Notes: generated from the sequence alone by a model not told the origin. DNA of 64,000 bases from Sthenelais limicola (GCA_942159475.1 OW804099.1:9563954-9627953), one strand, 5' to 3'; shown: positions 39,430 to 50,870, counted from the first letter of the stretch. Program-made: numbers and translations.

Positions 39430-39760
39430 GGATCGCAATCGCAATTGCAATTGCAATCGCAATCATAGGTAATATTTGAATTTTTATTACATATAGTATT
39501 CTCAAATAATTTGGGTATAAATTATTAAAGTGTTCAATATTATTCAAAGTTGAATTATATAGTGAATTTACATAGTAAGTAGGGTAAAGTAGGGTAGAGT
39601 ATTAGTAGGGTAAAGTATTCAATGGATTGGTTCATTTGATTATATTTACACAGGATAAGTAGGGTAAAGTAGGTAGGGTAAAGTAGGGCAAAGTATTCGT
39701 ACAGGATAAGTAGGGTAAAGTAGGTAGGGTAAAGTAGGGTAAAGTATTTGGTTCATTTGA
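39430..39760. repeat. AGTAGGGTAAAGT tandem words and GCAATT palindromes
   Basis: 39436-39465 alternates ATCGCAATC and GCAATTGCAATT. 39575-39625 and 39655-39750 hold about ten copies of AGTAGGGTAAAGT variants. Confidence 0.8.
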
Positions 39761-39862
39761 TTAAATTTACAGCTTAGGCCTATGTGAATCAAACCTTGCA
39801 ATAACATACACAATATCACAGATTCTAAGTTCATGTACAGTCAAATCAACATGACATATCAT

Positions 39863-40027
39863 TCAACGTGGCTCAAAAGAGTTTATATTGAGTGATACTA
39901 GCCTATATATTAGCAGATTTCTCACGATTCCAACCATATTCATTAATCTAACCAACCTTTTTATTTGTATATCTTTTACGATTTCACCTATCGCACATGC
40001 TTCGAGAGAACCCGGTACGGCCGCCAT
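39863..40027 (-). CDS. Candidate first exon A, YY1-type start
   Basis: ATG at 40027 lies in AAAATGGCGGCC, a YY1 site. The 54-codon frame starts MAAVPGSLEACAIGEIVKDI. It matches the start of a second frame at 40549 (LEAC, IVK), suggesting paralogous first exons or copies of one repeat. A GT donor may lie in AAAAGGTTGGTTAG near 39960. No downstream exon was identified. Confidence 0.3.
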   Translation of the reverse strand: MAAVPGSLEACAIGEIVKDIQIKRLVRLMNMVGIVRNLLIYRLVSLNINSFEPR

Positions 40028-40166
40028 TTTTCCGATGGGCGCTGACACAATAATTTCCGTGTAATCTGCGTAAATGAGCCATGTCAACTTCAAATACTAT
40101 CCCAAACAATAGTTTATGAACATATTAAAGTCTGACGATATTCCTTTTGGTGGAAATATCATGATT

Positions 40167-40208
40167 TCACCACCTCCACCTTGTCGGAACCACGCTTTCT
40201 GCCGCCAT
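40167..40208 (-). CDS. Candidate first exon B, YY1 start with NRF1 site
   Basis: ATG at 40208 in ACAATGGCGGC, a YY1-type start, opens MAAESVVPT and runs into CGACAAGGTGGAG, where AAG/GTGGAG could be a splice donor. The combination of a short leader, YY1 word over the ATG and NRF1 palindrome is typical of housekeeping promoters. The rest of the gene was not found. Confidence 0.35.
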   Translation of the reverse strand: MAAESVVPTRWRW

Positions 40209-40228
40209 TGTTTTTGACTTTGCCTCAT

Positions 40229-40238
40229 GCGCATGCGC
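40229..40238. promoter_or_regulatory. NRF1 palindrome
   Basis: GCGCATGCGC, the consensus NRF1 binding palindrome, 20 bp upstream of the ATG at 40208 on the minus strand. Confidence 0.6.
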
Positions 40239-40480
40239 GTGACTACCTACGGTAAGACGGTTGTGTTGGCGGACCTTGTCGCTGTACAGGCCGTGGTGGG
40301 CCTTGCAGCCCGTGCGATGGACCTTAACTGCCCGGACACTTATGTCCACCGTAGCTCAGATCATTAGAGCCCCTATGTTCATGGAGACGTTCTCAAGGCA
40401 AACACGACTGACAAAGGCTTGGAAATCGAACGAAATGAAGCATATCGAATGAAATCTGACCAACCTCTTTATTTATATAA

Positions 40481-40549
40481 TTAAACCAATATATTTTTCA
40501 CAATTCCATGGAGTGTACATGCTTCGAGCAAACGTAGTGGGTCCGCCAT
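40481..40549 (-). CDS. Candidate first exon C, paralogue of exon A
   Basis: ATG at 40549 in AACATGGCGGAC opens a 22-codon frame, MADPLRLLEACTLHGIVKNI then a stop soon after, aligned with exon A by LEAC and IVK. Flanking sequence (GCATGCTTCGAG; ACCAACCTCTTTATTT) is also shared with 39950-40020. Confidence 0.3.
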   Translation of the reverse strand: MADPLRLLEACTLHGIVKNILV

Positions 40550-40689
40550 GTTTGTTTTTGCCTGTTACAGCAGACATCACAATGGAGAATCCCTTAAAAA
40601 TGCTTAAAATCGCATTATCGAAAGGAAATAATTATTTAAAACTATAAGTATAACATGTATTAAAGCTATCCGACCAATGATTATTTTCA

Positions 40690-41100
40690 AAAGTCTTCGA
40701 AACTTTCATAATCGGGGTTTATTTCAATTATCTGGCCAGCCAAGGCGAGTGGAATCGGTTTGCGCATGCTTGTCAAAATCTGGGTTGGGATCTGGGTCAG
40801 GAACGGTATCTGGGTCAGGGTAATCATGTGATCGGGGTAGGACCGGGTAGGATCTGGGTCAAGGCAGCACATGCCCAGGTGTGGGCGCGGTATCTGGGTC
40901 AGGAAAAGTGGGTCAAGTTACGATTTGACCTCAATAGACCGGTAAATGGGTCAATGTCGCATCGGGGCGCTGTTGGCCTGCTGGCCGACCAGCATTTAGC
41001 AGAGACGGAAAAAACAGGCTCGAGGCCCGGGGTCTGTACCAGTAGTAATTCTGGGATCGGGGCGGGGCGATCCCAGAAAAAAATCAAACTTACCAACAGA
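40690..41100. repeat. TCTGGGTCAG word cluster
   Basis: TCTGGGTCAGG or close variants occur about six times in 40790-40920 within GC-richer sequence. No gene recognised. Confidence 0.5.
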
Positions 41101-41179
41101 GCTATATAAGGGGGCAATCATTATTTACCTAATGAGGGGGTATAAGAATTTGGGCAGTCAATCACAGACATGACGAAAC

Positions 41180-41370
41180 TTGCCGGACCGCGGTCCTTGA
41201 TCGTAGAAAGACAGGTCGGACTGGTGAAAGTAAATCATCTCCGGTCCGACTGTCCGGTGAAAAATTTTATGAAACGTTGGAGAAACCTTTGGAGGACCAG
41301 TGAAACCTTTGGAGGACCGGTGAAAGTTCCCTTTCATCGGTGCGACTGTCCGGTGAAAGTTCTAAAGTTT
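41180..41370. repeat. CCGGTGAAA word cluster
   Basis: About seven occurrences of (C/A)(C/G)GTGAAA(G/C), several next to GTCCGACTGTCCGG and CCTTTGGAGGACC, forming short imperfect tandem units. Confidence 0.6.
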
Positions 41371-43786
41371 TTGCCCTGTCTGCAATCATATGAATTTTTT
41401 TTTACCCCCGCCCCCCATCAAAGGGTCCCATGTTTTTGTGACCCCCCCCCCACACACACACACCATACGCACACCCGCAGTGGAGAGAAACAGATGAAAG
41501 AATGCCACATACCTATTGCATAAATGTAAGTACAGATGTAGCTGCCATTGAATATTATTGAATGAAGGTGACTATATTAGACTTAGGCTTGTTGGGCCAT
41601 GGCATGCCCTACGTCAGGACAACTAACCAGCATTCCAGCTCCACCAGTCTGGCTACCATGTTCACGTCTCCCAGTCACATTTCTTTTTGGAAAAAGTGTT
41701 CTTGTTCGTGGACTTGATCAAAGTCTAAGCGACCCCCCCCCCCCCCCCGCCCCCACACTCCACTAGCCTACACAGTAGGCCTTAAAACAAATGTTGGTGG
41801 TGAGCGATAATGAGGGAAGAGAACATTACATGTCTATAAACACTTGCTGTACTTGTACTGTGGAACCACGGTACATGGAAACCGTGAGATAATCCTAAAC
41901 ACTGAATTACTGAAGCTATGTGATAATCCTAAACCCTCAATTACTGAAGATATTTTACCTGAATTTATCGGCAGTATTCCTATTCCTTCTGGTTGCATAT
42001 ATGTCGGACTGAACCACAGGAAGTAGGTCGCTGAGGTGTGTCAACTGCGCGCTCCACCGTTTGTAGCCTACTCGTGTATGACCCAACATAGCACTACACT
42101 ATGTCTCTTTAACACTTTAACACGGGTTTTGTTCCACTGAGCTGATAACATCATTATCCTGAATATCATTAGGGCCTACATTAAGAACCTGAATTAATTA
42201 CGTTTGAAGACATACAAAGTTATTTACAATGCGACCATAGTGGCAAATTCAGGAACTATAGGGAGACACAAAGTAAAGGAAATTATTAAATTTCTTCTAT
42301 CAACAGAAGTTGATAGGAGTTAGATTTTTTTGCAATGTTTTTTAAGTTTATCCCCATCGAAGGTGGTACAAGTGCCAAAGGCAATAACAATAATTTTCAG
42401 ACCCTGATGCCGGTGAAGACGCAATAACGTATGTCAAAACATCTTCTAATTTTCGCAATGTTAGTAATTAAGGCGCAGTGCACTTTTAAGTCCTTGACGA
42501 CGCTTTTTCCGTGCCAAATTAGAGTGGGGGAAGGAGTCCCCAAATAATTATTTTAAATCCATGAATACCTGTAAAAACTCAGGAAATAGTTTTTTCATTT
42601 CTGTATTTAAATCTTTCATTCTACAGTACTTGGGATAAAAGAAAAAAAAGATATTTGGGGTCGATTAAGCTGGGAATGTAGCTTAAAATTCCGGTAATAA
42701 ACCAATTGTTTTTATCACAGAACAAGCCCCCATGGAAAGCTTACTCTGGGCCGCTAATGCTTGGGCCTATGGGAGTATGTTATGAAGCACCACCCCTGCC
42801 CCTACTAGCTGACAGGCTACTTCCGCTTTGGCTTTATCATACTGAAAGTTGGTGTTTATGATGTGAATGCCCATTGTATTTTGAGCATTGGTGATTAAAC
42901 ATGTCTGTCTAGTAATTTCATGAATGTCAGGGTCTTAACTAAGGTATTACTTCTCACAAAATGCCTAAATATGTCCTGAGTACATACATGTCTGTGTCTA
43001 GGAGCACAAGAGTGCAACTCTGTGTGTGTGCTCTTCTACTCCACTACGGCCAGGGGTGCGTTGGTCATGGCATGCACTACGGGTACCTGCCCCGGTCCAT
43101 GCACTCTGACACAGACCAGTGCAGGCATGTGTACACACAAGCATGGTACCCCGATGTATCATCATATCTTGAGTTGAATTATCTCACTTTGTATCTGACT
43201 GGTAAAACGTCTAATATCCCAAAGTAAAACTATAACTTACCTGGAAAGGTATATGGTACTAAATCTTAGTTACATGCTCTTATAATGACAACTATAGGCA
43301 TCCAAACTTAAGTGTCCCCCTTTGTTTTGTTGGCGGACATACTGGGCTGTTGCACAAGTAGAGATGAATAACATTGAGGGCTCTAAACTCGGTCATTTCT
43401 TTAAAAACAATGCCCAAAAGGTTCTCATGTTTTAGAAAAAGGGTCCAGTAATCTTTCCCTCGATTCAAGTTTTTGTCTAGAAGTCCTAAGTTTTGTCTAG
43501 AAGTCCTAAAAGTGGACGGTGATGACGGCCGAGTATGCATACACACTGTAGCCGGAAGTCAAGTGTCAGCTACTAAGCGGGGCAGGGGAGGATTGGAACA
43601 TCGAGGAGAGGAGAGGCCAGTGGTTCTTCCATGGGGTCTATTTTCTATGTTTTTATATATAAAAATCGATGAGAGAAATTATTTCAACAAGCCATGGCAG
43701 AGAAGGGCACCTCTACTAGAGCTGGATGTGATATTCAGTTCCGACCAGTTCTACCAGGAGGCAGCAGCACTTCACTGCAATGTGTT
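41371..43786. other. Spacer without recognised gene
   Basis: Mixed AT-rich sequence with a CACACA run near 41450, a C run at about 41732-41747, and a tandem duplication of TTTTGTCTAGAAGTCCTAA at 43472-43508. No convincing coding region. Confidence 0.45.
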
Positions 43787-44280
43787 CACTGCAGACACCC
43801 TGCAACGGATGGTAGGGGGAGCATACATCAGCTGTACAATGTGTTCTTACCCTGCCACGGGTGGTAGGGGGAGCATACATCAGCTGTACAATGTGTTCTT
43901 ACCCTGCCACGGGTGGTAGGCAGAGCATACATCAGCTGTACAATGTGTTCTTACCCTGCCACGGGTGGTAGGCAGAGCATACATCAGCTGTACAATGTGT
44001 TCACTGCAGACACCCTGCAACGGATGGTAGGGGGAGCATACATCAGCTGTACAATGTGTTCACTGCAGACACCCTGCCACGGGTGGTAGGGGGAGCATAC
44101 ATCAGCTGTACAATGTGTTCACTGCAGACACCCTGCAACGGATGGTAGGGGAGCATACATCAGCTGTACAATGTGTTCACTGCAGACACCCTGCCACGGG
44201 TGGTAGGGGGAGCATACATCAGCTGTACAATGTGTTCTTACCCTGCCACGGATGGTAGGGGGAGCATACATCAGCTGTGC
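43787..44280. repeat. 52/59-bp minisatellite
   Basis: About nine copies of a unit containing GGTAGGGGGAGCATACATCA and CAGCTGTACAATGTGTTC. Units come in two lengths: one with CACTGCAGACACCCTGCAAC (59 bp), one with TTACCCTGCCACGG (52 bp). Confidence 0.95.
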
Positions 44281-44869
44281 AAGGGGATACAGCCTTCGCT
44301 CAACACTTGTGTCACCCATCAGACCAAGATACTTTGGTTGTTTAAATCAAGCTCAATCACTGTCTACTTACGTAACTGTGTTTCTTGGTCAATAAACATG
44401 GTTGAACAAATTAACCATTGTTTGTTTAATTCAACTAATTCTTTATTTCCAAAAATGTTACATGGATAAAAGGTAGTGAACTTATCCGGACAATTTACAC
44501 CAGTAAAATGACACCCTATCTATCCATGCAATTTATATGTAACTCTCACTTCATTTTTGTTTGGTATTATTTGATTCTTATTTTTATGATGTCTATATCC
44601 TGGACCCTACACAGTAATTATATACTGGGCCTAGTGGAAGGCACTTGAACATTGCTATTGATAGCTGAAACGCTTAAACATTTTGATGTGTAATGATTAG
44701 TAATAAGATCTTGATGTAAATAGAGACATTTATTATCTACTATTCATTTTTTTGTCCCTAGTACAAACTTGTTTTTACCTTGAGATGAACCGAAATTCAC
44801 TTGCCTCATTGTAACATATAAGACATTATACTTATCAATTCAATAAATTAACTATCTCTGTAATGTAGG
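44281..44869. other. Spacer with a decayed hammerhead-like word
   Basis: AT-rich. At about 44648-44680 GCTAT-TGAT-ATAGC-like sequence is followed by TGAAACGCTT, resembling the stem II and GAAAC core of a hammerhead, but the CTGATGA box is not preserved. Confidence 0.3.
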
Positions 44870-44889
44870 TCATATCTTCAAAACTAGGG

Positions 44890-45002
44890 TAAGAGCAGGA
44901 AGAAATGTGCTGAATCATCAGTTCAGTCCAGAGGCATGTCGACCCATTTGTCTCACATTATGTCAACTTCCTTGGACAAATAAAAGATTTTCTATTCTAT
45001 TC
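44890..45002 (+). mobile_element. Truncated LINE 3' tail, copy 1
   Basis: CAGAGGCATGTCGACCCATT, then ACAAATAAAAGATTTTCTAT and ATTCT repeats. It aligns with the minus-strand tail at 61185-61270, so both are 3' ends of one LINE family. Confidence 0.6.
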
Positions 45003-46062
45003 AATTCCCTAGTTAACCTGGATCTCAGTAAGAACTAACAGCTCGTTCCTACAGCCGACCACAGGCAGGATAGCAATCCAAGTACATTAATGTGATGTGT
45101 TTTAGGAAAATGAGTCATAAGTCGCAAAATTCATATTTTTAAAAGTTATTTATTCACAAGATCTCCTTTTTGGAATTTGTTCTTTTTTGTAGTATTCAGT
45201 CATACAGGTCTTATAAATACATGAACCAAATTTCAGGATAGTGTATTAAATATATCAATGCATTTCTAAGATCATCCTAGGGAGTAAATTTACCTATTTT
45301 ACTAGTAATTATTCACCCCAAAATATTGAAAACTTTTTTTTCAGAAATAAAAATATCAAACTTAAAATATAGAAATACTTATTTAATGTCTTTAATGTTT
45401 ACCACCATTGGAATCACCTTGATATCCTCTTTTTAAATATGGTGATATCTCAAAATCTATTTTTTGCGACTCATGACTCATGACTAAAACAGATCATATA
45501 TTTGTACCTGGTGGTTCATAGCCAAATAGGTATCATTAAGCACACAAGACATGAATTTATTGTAATGTATTGTTGTAGCCGTCATTACTTCACTAATACA
45601 TAAGGAGAAAGCCATTGAGTTCTCTGCTGGAATATCATTCTACTTAGTTTGGACGAATGCGGACGAACGGACGAGTGGACGAATGGACGAGTGGACGAAT
45701 GGACGAGTGGACGAATTGCATTGTCTAACAATTACAACAATAAGAGATGAATCTTGGTCTCAGCTAGTAGCCCATTTATTGAAGTATCTTGAAAGGTAGA
45801 TGTGGAATGCTTGATGCCTAGGCTGCAACTGCCCTTACCCTAAAATCTCACCCCTATTTATACCCCCCAGAGATCCGTCCTCACTCACAATGTGAGACCC
45901 TGCCCCCTGGTGGCGGACGAATGTACCCTATACATCATTCGTCCGTCCCAGTCCATCCCACACTACAACAGTATTTTATTCAAGCAATTATGCAGAAAAA
46001 TCAAGATGGAATGAGGTACCCAAAACAATGAGGACAGAAGGGGGGTATTTTGTTGTTGGTTT
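45003..46062. other. Spacer with GGACGAATG minisatellite
   Basis: At 45648-45716 about eight copies of GGACGA(A/G)TG occur. An inverted copy, CATTCGTCCGTCC, lies at about 45938, so 45648-45950 may be bounded by inverted repeats. No gene recognised. Confidence 0.6.
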
Positions 46063-46125
46063 GTTTTATTGGGGGTCCGACGTTTCGGGCTTCAATGGCC
46101 CTTTATCAAGGAGGTTATGCAGAAA
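46063..46125 (-). ncRNA. Degenerate hammerhead-like motif of a Penelope-type element
   Basis: On the minus strand CCTTGATAAAGGGC, a seven-base loop, then GCCCGAAACGTCGG. This matches the hammerhead layout CTGATGA, stem II (GGGC/GCCC), GAAAC and GTC, with two changes in the CTGATGA box (TTGATAA). Such motifs are known in the terminal repeats of Penelope-like elements. The core changes suggest it no longer cleaves. Confidence 0.45.
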
Positions 46126-46827
46126 GTTTAAGAAGTGGAGGGCCGAGCAAGCCCCTAGTAGCTTTGCATGAGAATTACATTAAGATCCATAATCATATAG
46201 TTAGGATTTATCTGGGATGTTACTATAGTATTTTGAATGAAAATATATTTATATGAAAATATCAAAAAAATATATTATTATTATTTTTTCCAAAATTCAT
46301 TTTTGTGTGTGTGTTTAAGATAGATGTATGTATTATACCTTGAATGAAAGATAATTTTCTGGCCTACAATATTTTTAATGAACACAAAGCTCCATCTGGT
46401 GTTTATTTATAACTTTTATATGGTTGAAGCTACATGCTGTGTGAAACTTCAGATTGTGTGCGAGACTTGAGATGCCATATTTATGTAACTACTGGGGTTA
46501 CAGATCTGATGTTTATATCAAAGAAACGGGAATTTTGTGTACTAAAAATAGTTTAATGTGACCTAAGGTCTAAGTGGAATATTTTGAACGTTGTCCGTAA
46601 AAATGTGAAAATGTGTCCCCCTAGTGGCGATTTTGAGAACTTTCCGCTTGACTGGTGGCTTTAGATTTTTAGGACAATAAAACCAGCTTGTCAAGGAAAA
46701 TCATCCCACAAAAATAAATACTTTTGCAATTTGTTTAGAGGTTCGATGCTAGATTGCCTGGACTATAATAGGGCTATGAACTCACAAAATGTCTTGGCCC
46801 CGCTGTCTATGTTCAACCCACTATGTC
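46126..46827. other. AT-rich spacer
   Basis: No recognised feature. Confidence 0.45.
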
Positions 46828-46909
46828 ACACACTGGGAGTATGTGTTGTCATGTGTCTCCTCAGGTGTTCAGCCCGTGCTGCCCTATAGTCACACTCAGT
46901 ACATTTATA
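46828..46909 (-). pseudogene. Extra finger after gene 4, shifted frame
   Basis: One base out of the gene 4 frame, [20 protein letters not shown] and TTHT form a complete C2H2 unit, then a stop. It was cut off by the 2-bp linker loss that ends gene 4. Confidence 0.75.
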
Positions 46910-49859
46910 CAGCTGCCCCAGTATGTGTTGTCATGTGTCTCCTCAGGGTTCCAGCCTGTGCTGCCCTATAGTCACACTCAGTACATTCATAAAGCTTTTC
47001 CCCAGTATGTGTTCTCATGTGTCTCCTCAGGTGTTCAGGCCGTGCTGCCCTATAGTCACACACAGTACATTTATGTTGCTTTTCCTGAGTATGTGTTTTC
47101 ATGTGATTCCTCAGGTGTTCAGCCCGTGCTGTCCTATAGTCACACACAGTACATTTATGTTGCTTTTCCTGAGTATGTGTTATCATGTGGTACCTCAGTC
47201 TTCCAGCATGTGATGCCCTATAGTCACACACAGTACATTCATAGGGCTTTTCCTCAGTAGCATTTGTTGCGCTCTTTCCACAACTTTGTTTCCTCACATG
47301 CGTCCACAGGTCTCCAATCTGTGCTGTCCTATAGTCACACTCAGTACATTTATGAGGCTTTTCCGCAGTATGTGTTGTCATGTGACTCTTTAGGTCTGTA
47401 GCCTCTGCTGCCCTATAGTCACACTCAGTACATGCATGAGGCTTTTCCCCAGTGTGTGTTCTCATGTGCCTATTCAGGACTCCAGCCAGTGCTGTCTGAA
47501 AGTCACACTCAGTACATTTATAAGGCTTTTCCTCAGTGTGTGTTCTCATGTGATACCTCAGGTGATCAGCCTGTGCTGCCCTATAGTCACAGACAGTACA
47601 TTTATAAGGTTTTTCCCCAGTGTGTGTTCTCATGTGAGATCTCAGGCGCCAAGCCTCTGCTGTCTTATAGTCACACTCAGTACATTTATAAGGCTTTTCC
47701 CCAGTGTGTGTTCTCATGTGTCTCCTCAGGGATCCAGACTGTGCTGCCCTATAGTCACACTCAGTACATTTATAAGGCTTTTCCCCAGTGTGTGTTCTCA
47801 TGTGAGATCTCAGGTTATCAACCTGTGTTGCACTATAATTACACACAGTACATTTGTAAGGCTTTTCCCCTGTGTGTGTTCTCATGTGCCTATTCAGGAC
47901 TCCAGCCAGTGCTGTCTTAAAGTCACACTCAGTACATTTATAGGGTTTTTCCCCAGTATGTGTTCTCATGTGCCTATTCAGGACTTCAGCCCGTCCTGCC
48001 CTATAGTCACACTCAGTACATTGATAAGTCTTTTCTACACTATATGTTGTCATGTGATCCCTCGCATTTCCAGGCTCTGCTGCCCTAAAGTCACACTCAG
48101 TACTGTGTCTGTGCAAGTGTTTCTCTAGACTACTGCTCTCTGTAAACCCTTCAACACACACACTACAGTTGTGTAGTTTCTTCCCAGTATGTGTTGTCAT
48201 GTGTTTCCTCAGGTTTCCAGAATGTGCTGCCTTATAGTCACACTCAGTACATTTATAAGGCTTTTCCCCAGTGTGTGTTCTCATGTGTTTCCTCAAGGTC
48301 CAAGCCTGTGCTGCCCTAAAGTCACACTCAGTACATTCAAAAGGCTTTTCCCCAGTGTGTGTTCTCATGTGTCTCCTCAGGTTTTCAGCCCATGATGTCC
48401 TATAGTCACACTCAGTACATTTATGTGGCTTTTCTCCTGTATGTGTTCTCATGTGACTCCTCAGGTGTTCAGCATTTGTTGTCCTATAGTCACATACTTC
48501 ACATACATGAGGCTTCTCCCCAGTATGAGCTGTCATGTGTCTCTTCATAGCCCCAAAATATGCTGCCCTATAGTCACACTCAGTACATTTATGAGGCTTT
48601 TCATCAGTATGTGTTGTCATGTGGTACCTCAAGTTTCCAGCATGTGCTGTCCTATAATCACACTCAGTACATTTATGAGGTTTTTTTCCCCCGTGGTGTT
48701 TTGTCATGTGTTTCCTCAGGTCTGCAGGGCGTGATGTGCTATAGTCACACACTTTACACTTCATATGAGCAATATGTGTTGTCATGTGGTACCTCAAGCT
48801 TCCAGCATGTGCTGTCCTAAAGTCACACTCAGTACATTTATGTTGCTTTTCATGAGTATGTGTCTTCATGTGTCTACTTGGTACTCCAACATTTGTTGCA
48901 CTCTTTCCACAAATTTGTTTCCTCACATGTGTCCACAGGTCTCCAATCTGTGCCGCCCTATAGTCACACTCAGTACATTTATAAGGCTTTTCCTCAGTAT
49001 GTGTTGTCATGTGATCCCTCGCATTTCCAGGCTCTGCTGCCCTATAGTCACACTCAGTACTGTGTCTGTGCAAATGCTCCTCTAGACTACTGCTCTCTGT
49101 AAACCCTTCAACACACACACTACAGTTGTGTCGTTTCTTCCCTGTATCAGTCTCATTGTATATATTGGCAATCAGTAGAGAAGGTACACTAGTTACACTT
49201 GTAGCATTTGCTACCTGTCCTGTCTCTCCTGTGTGAGTCACACTGTGATGCATCATACCTTCTGACATCAGTAGAGAAGGTGCACTAGTCACACTTGTAG
49301 CATTTGCTGCCTGTCCTGTCTCCCCTGTATGAGTTACACTGTGATGCATCATGCCTTCTGACATCAGTAGAGAAGGTGCACTAGTCACACTTGTAGCATT
49401 TGCTGCCTGTCCTGTCTCCCCTGTATGAGTCACATTGTGATGCACCATGCCTTCTGACATCAGTAGAGAAGGTACACTAGTCACACTTGTAGCATTTGCT
49501 GCCCGTCCTGTCTCCCCTGTATGAGTTACACTGTGATGCATCATGCCTTCTGACATCAGTAGAGAAGGTGCACTAGTCACACTTATAGCATTTGCTGCCT
49601 GTCCTGTCTCCCCTGTATGAGTCACACTGCGATGCACCATGCCTTCTGACATCAGTAGAGAAGGTACACTAGTCACACTTGTAGCATTTGCTGCCCGTCC
49701 TGTCTCCCCTGTATGAGTTACACTGTGATGCATCATGCCTTCTGACATCAGTAGAGAAGGTGCACTAGTCACACTTGTAGCATTTGCTGCCTGTCCTGTC
49801 ACACTGTGATGTATCATACCTTCTGACATCAGAATAGTTTCCATCAGTATAGTCTCCAT
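46905..49859 (-). CDS. C2H2 zinc-finger protein 4, about 27 finger units
   Basis: 984 residues from ATG at 49859. Seven SEGM repeats are followed by about 27 C2H2 units, roughly 22 of them complete. The head finger of the array ([20 protein letters not shown]) appears twice, at the start and again in the middle with its neighbour, and the damaged finger [11 protein letters not shown] also appears twice, so blocks were duplicated. Damaged units lack a first Cys ([19 protein letters not shown]) or the second His. It ends THTGAAV like gene 3. The head finger differs from that of the other three genes (SVCVEGF rather than CVKGFK), so this is the most diverged member. Nuclear nucleic-acid binding is likely. 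Confidence 0.82.
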   Translation of the reverse strand: METILMETILMSEGMIHHSVTGQAANATSVTSAPSLLMSEGMMHHSVTHTGETGRAANATSVTSVPSLLMSEGMVHRSVTHTGETGQAANAISVTSAPSLLMSEGMMHHSVTHTGETGRAANATSVTSVPSLLMSEGMVHHNVTHTGETGQAANATSVTSAPSLLMSEGMMHHSVTHTGETGQAANATSVTSAPSLLMSEGMMHHSVTHTGETGQVANATSVTSVPSLLIANIYNETDTGKKRHNCSVCVEGFTESSSLEEHLHRHSTECDYRAAEPGNARDHMTTHTEEKPYKCTECDYRAAQIGDLWTHVRKQICGKSATNVGVPSRHMKTHTHEKQHKCTECDFRTAHAGSLRYHMTTHIAHMKCKVCDYSTSRPADLRKHMTKHHGGKKPHKCTECDYRTAHAGNLRYHMTTHTDEKPHKCTECDYRAAYFGAMKRHMTAHTGEKPHVCEVCDYRTTNAEHLRSHMRTHTGEKPHKCTECDYRTSWAENLRRHMRTHTGEKPFECTECDFRAAQAWTLRKHMRTHTGEKPYKCTECDYKAAHSGNLRKHMTTHTGKKLHNCSVCVEGFTESSSLEKHLHRHSTECDFRAAEPGNARDHMTTYSVEKTYQCTECDYRAGRAEVLNRHMRTHTGEKPYKCTECDFKTALAGVLNRHMRTHTGEKPYKCTVCNYSATQVDNLRSHMRTHTGEKPYKCTECDYRAAQSGSLRRHMRTHTGEKPYKCTECDYKTAEAWRLRSHMRTHTGEKPYKCTVCDYRAAQADHLRYHMRTHTEEKPYKCTECDFQTALAGVLNRHMRTHTGEKPHACTECDYRAAEATDLKSHMTTHTAEKPHKCTECDYRTAQIGDLWTHVRKQSCGKSATNATEEKPYECTVCDYRASHAGRLRYHMITHTQEKQHKCTVCDYRTARAEHLRNHMKTHTQEKQHKCTVCDYRAARPEHLRRHMRTHTGEKLYECTECDYRAAQAGTLRRHMTTHTGAAV
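49166..49859 (-). repeat. 96-bp SEGM coding repeat array, gene 4
   Basis: Seven units with an alternating two-type pattern ([15 protein letters not shown] then [14 protein letters not shown]), a 192-bp higher-order repeat. Confidence 0.9.
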
Positions 49860-50109
49860 GACTATGTTTATGTACCTTTACCTGGATTCCTGCAAGTATA
49901 TAGAGTAACTGTGCATCATCACACTTTTCTGAGAATATGAAATTAACAGAACTGTATTTTTGTTTTTTAAACATATCTTTTAAACAATAGGTTAAGGTTT
50001 GTGCACTAATTTAACAGAACTGTATAAACAATAGGTTAAGGGTTGTGCACTAATTTAACAGAACCGATGTGTGGACCGGAAGTAAATAATCTCCATAGAG
50101 TTAGCATTG
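49860..50109. other. Flank of gene 4 with a short tandem copy
   Basis: AACAATAGGTTAAGG and TTGTGCACTAATTTAACAGA occur twice between 49980 and 50065. Confidence 0.6.
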
Positions 50110-50630
50110 GGGCGATAAATAATCACTATTAGTCCAGTAGAAATAGGGTTCAACCTAGAACAAATTGCAATAGAAGGTTTTTCAATGGTTTTAAGTACTT
50201 TGAGGCCTCCTTATTAACATACTAAAAGTCTACAAAAATCAAGATGGCGGAACATTCCAAAATCGAAGGTCAAAGGTCAAGGTCATCAAATCATTTTTTC
50301 AAAACCTTTTGAGCCATAAGTTTTGATTCATTGAAAATAGAATTTTAATTTTTTGCACACATATGACCTATAATGGACCCTTCATTTTAAAAGAGTCATT
50401 TGACCTCTGACCCCAAGGTCAAGGTCATTTAAGGTCATCTAAAGATGAAAAATTGGACTTTTTTAGGGAATTTGGCTCATGAAAGTTTCCATTTTTGAGA
50501 AGATATGACTCAAACTCATTCACAACATAATGTATATGAAAGCCTGTGAAATTATGAGCCATGCAGTCAATTTATAGTGGCCTGCTCCAAGCATTGACCT
50601 AACAACAGCCTAACACATGTGGTAACAATA
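50110..50630 (+). repeat. Dispersed repeat with AGGTCA arrays, copy A
   Basis: About 520 bp that align, inverted, with 57290-57830. Contains AGGTCA at 50267, 50274, 50280, 50416, 50422 and 50432, and TGACC words at 50401 and 50408. A YY1-like AAGATGGCGG lies at about 50241. Confidence 0.85.
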
Positions 50631-50689
50631 AAACAACAATAGTTGGGATTTTGACCTTATTAGACATTGAGCTCCAGATAGAACCAAAC

Positions 50690-50870
50690 CTTTTTGGTAT
50701 GATTTGATCCATATCTCTGGATTTATTAATAACATTTTTGGCATGCACAATACCTATGATAGGAGCGTCATTTTGGAATAGTCATTTAACCACTGACCCC
50801 AAGGTCAAGGTCATCCAAGGTCACCAAATTATGAAAAATTAGGCTTTTAAGGAGTTTCCTCTATAGTCAA
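50690..50870 (+). repeat. Dispersed repeat with AGGTCA arrays, partial copy B
   Basis: Aligns with the middle of copy A (GCACA, AATACCTATGATAGG, CCACTGACCCC). AGGTCA half-sites lie at 50802, 50808 and 50818. Confidence 0.75.

Larger units (their letters stand above)
39240..39953. repeat. Direct repeat of about 58 bp flanking a 600-bp insert
   Basis: CTAGCCTATATATTAGCAGA and the following bases to ATTCATTAA occur at about 39240-39297 and again at 39895-39953 with near identity. The sequence between them has its own structured motif and tandem repeats. Confidence 0.85.

Noticed and set aside
43473..43919. 148-codon open frame
   Set aside because: Runs into the 52/59-bp minisatellite; coding appearance comes from repeat units.
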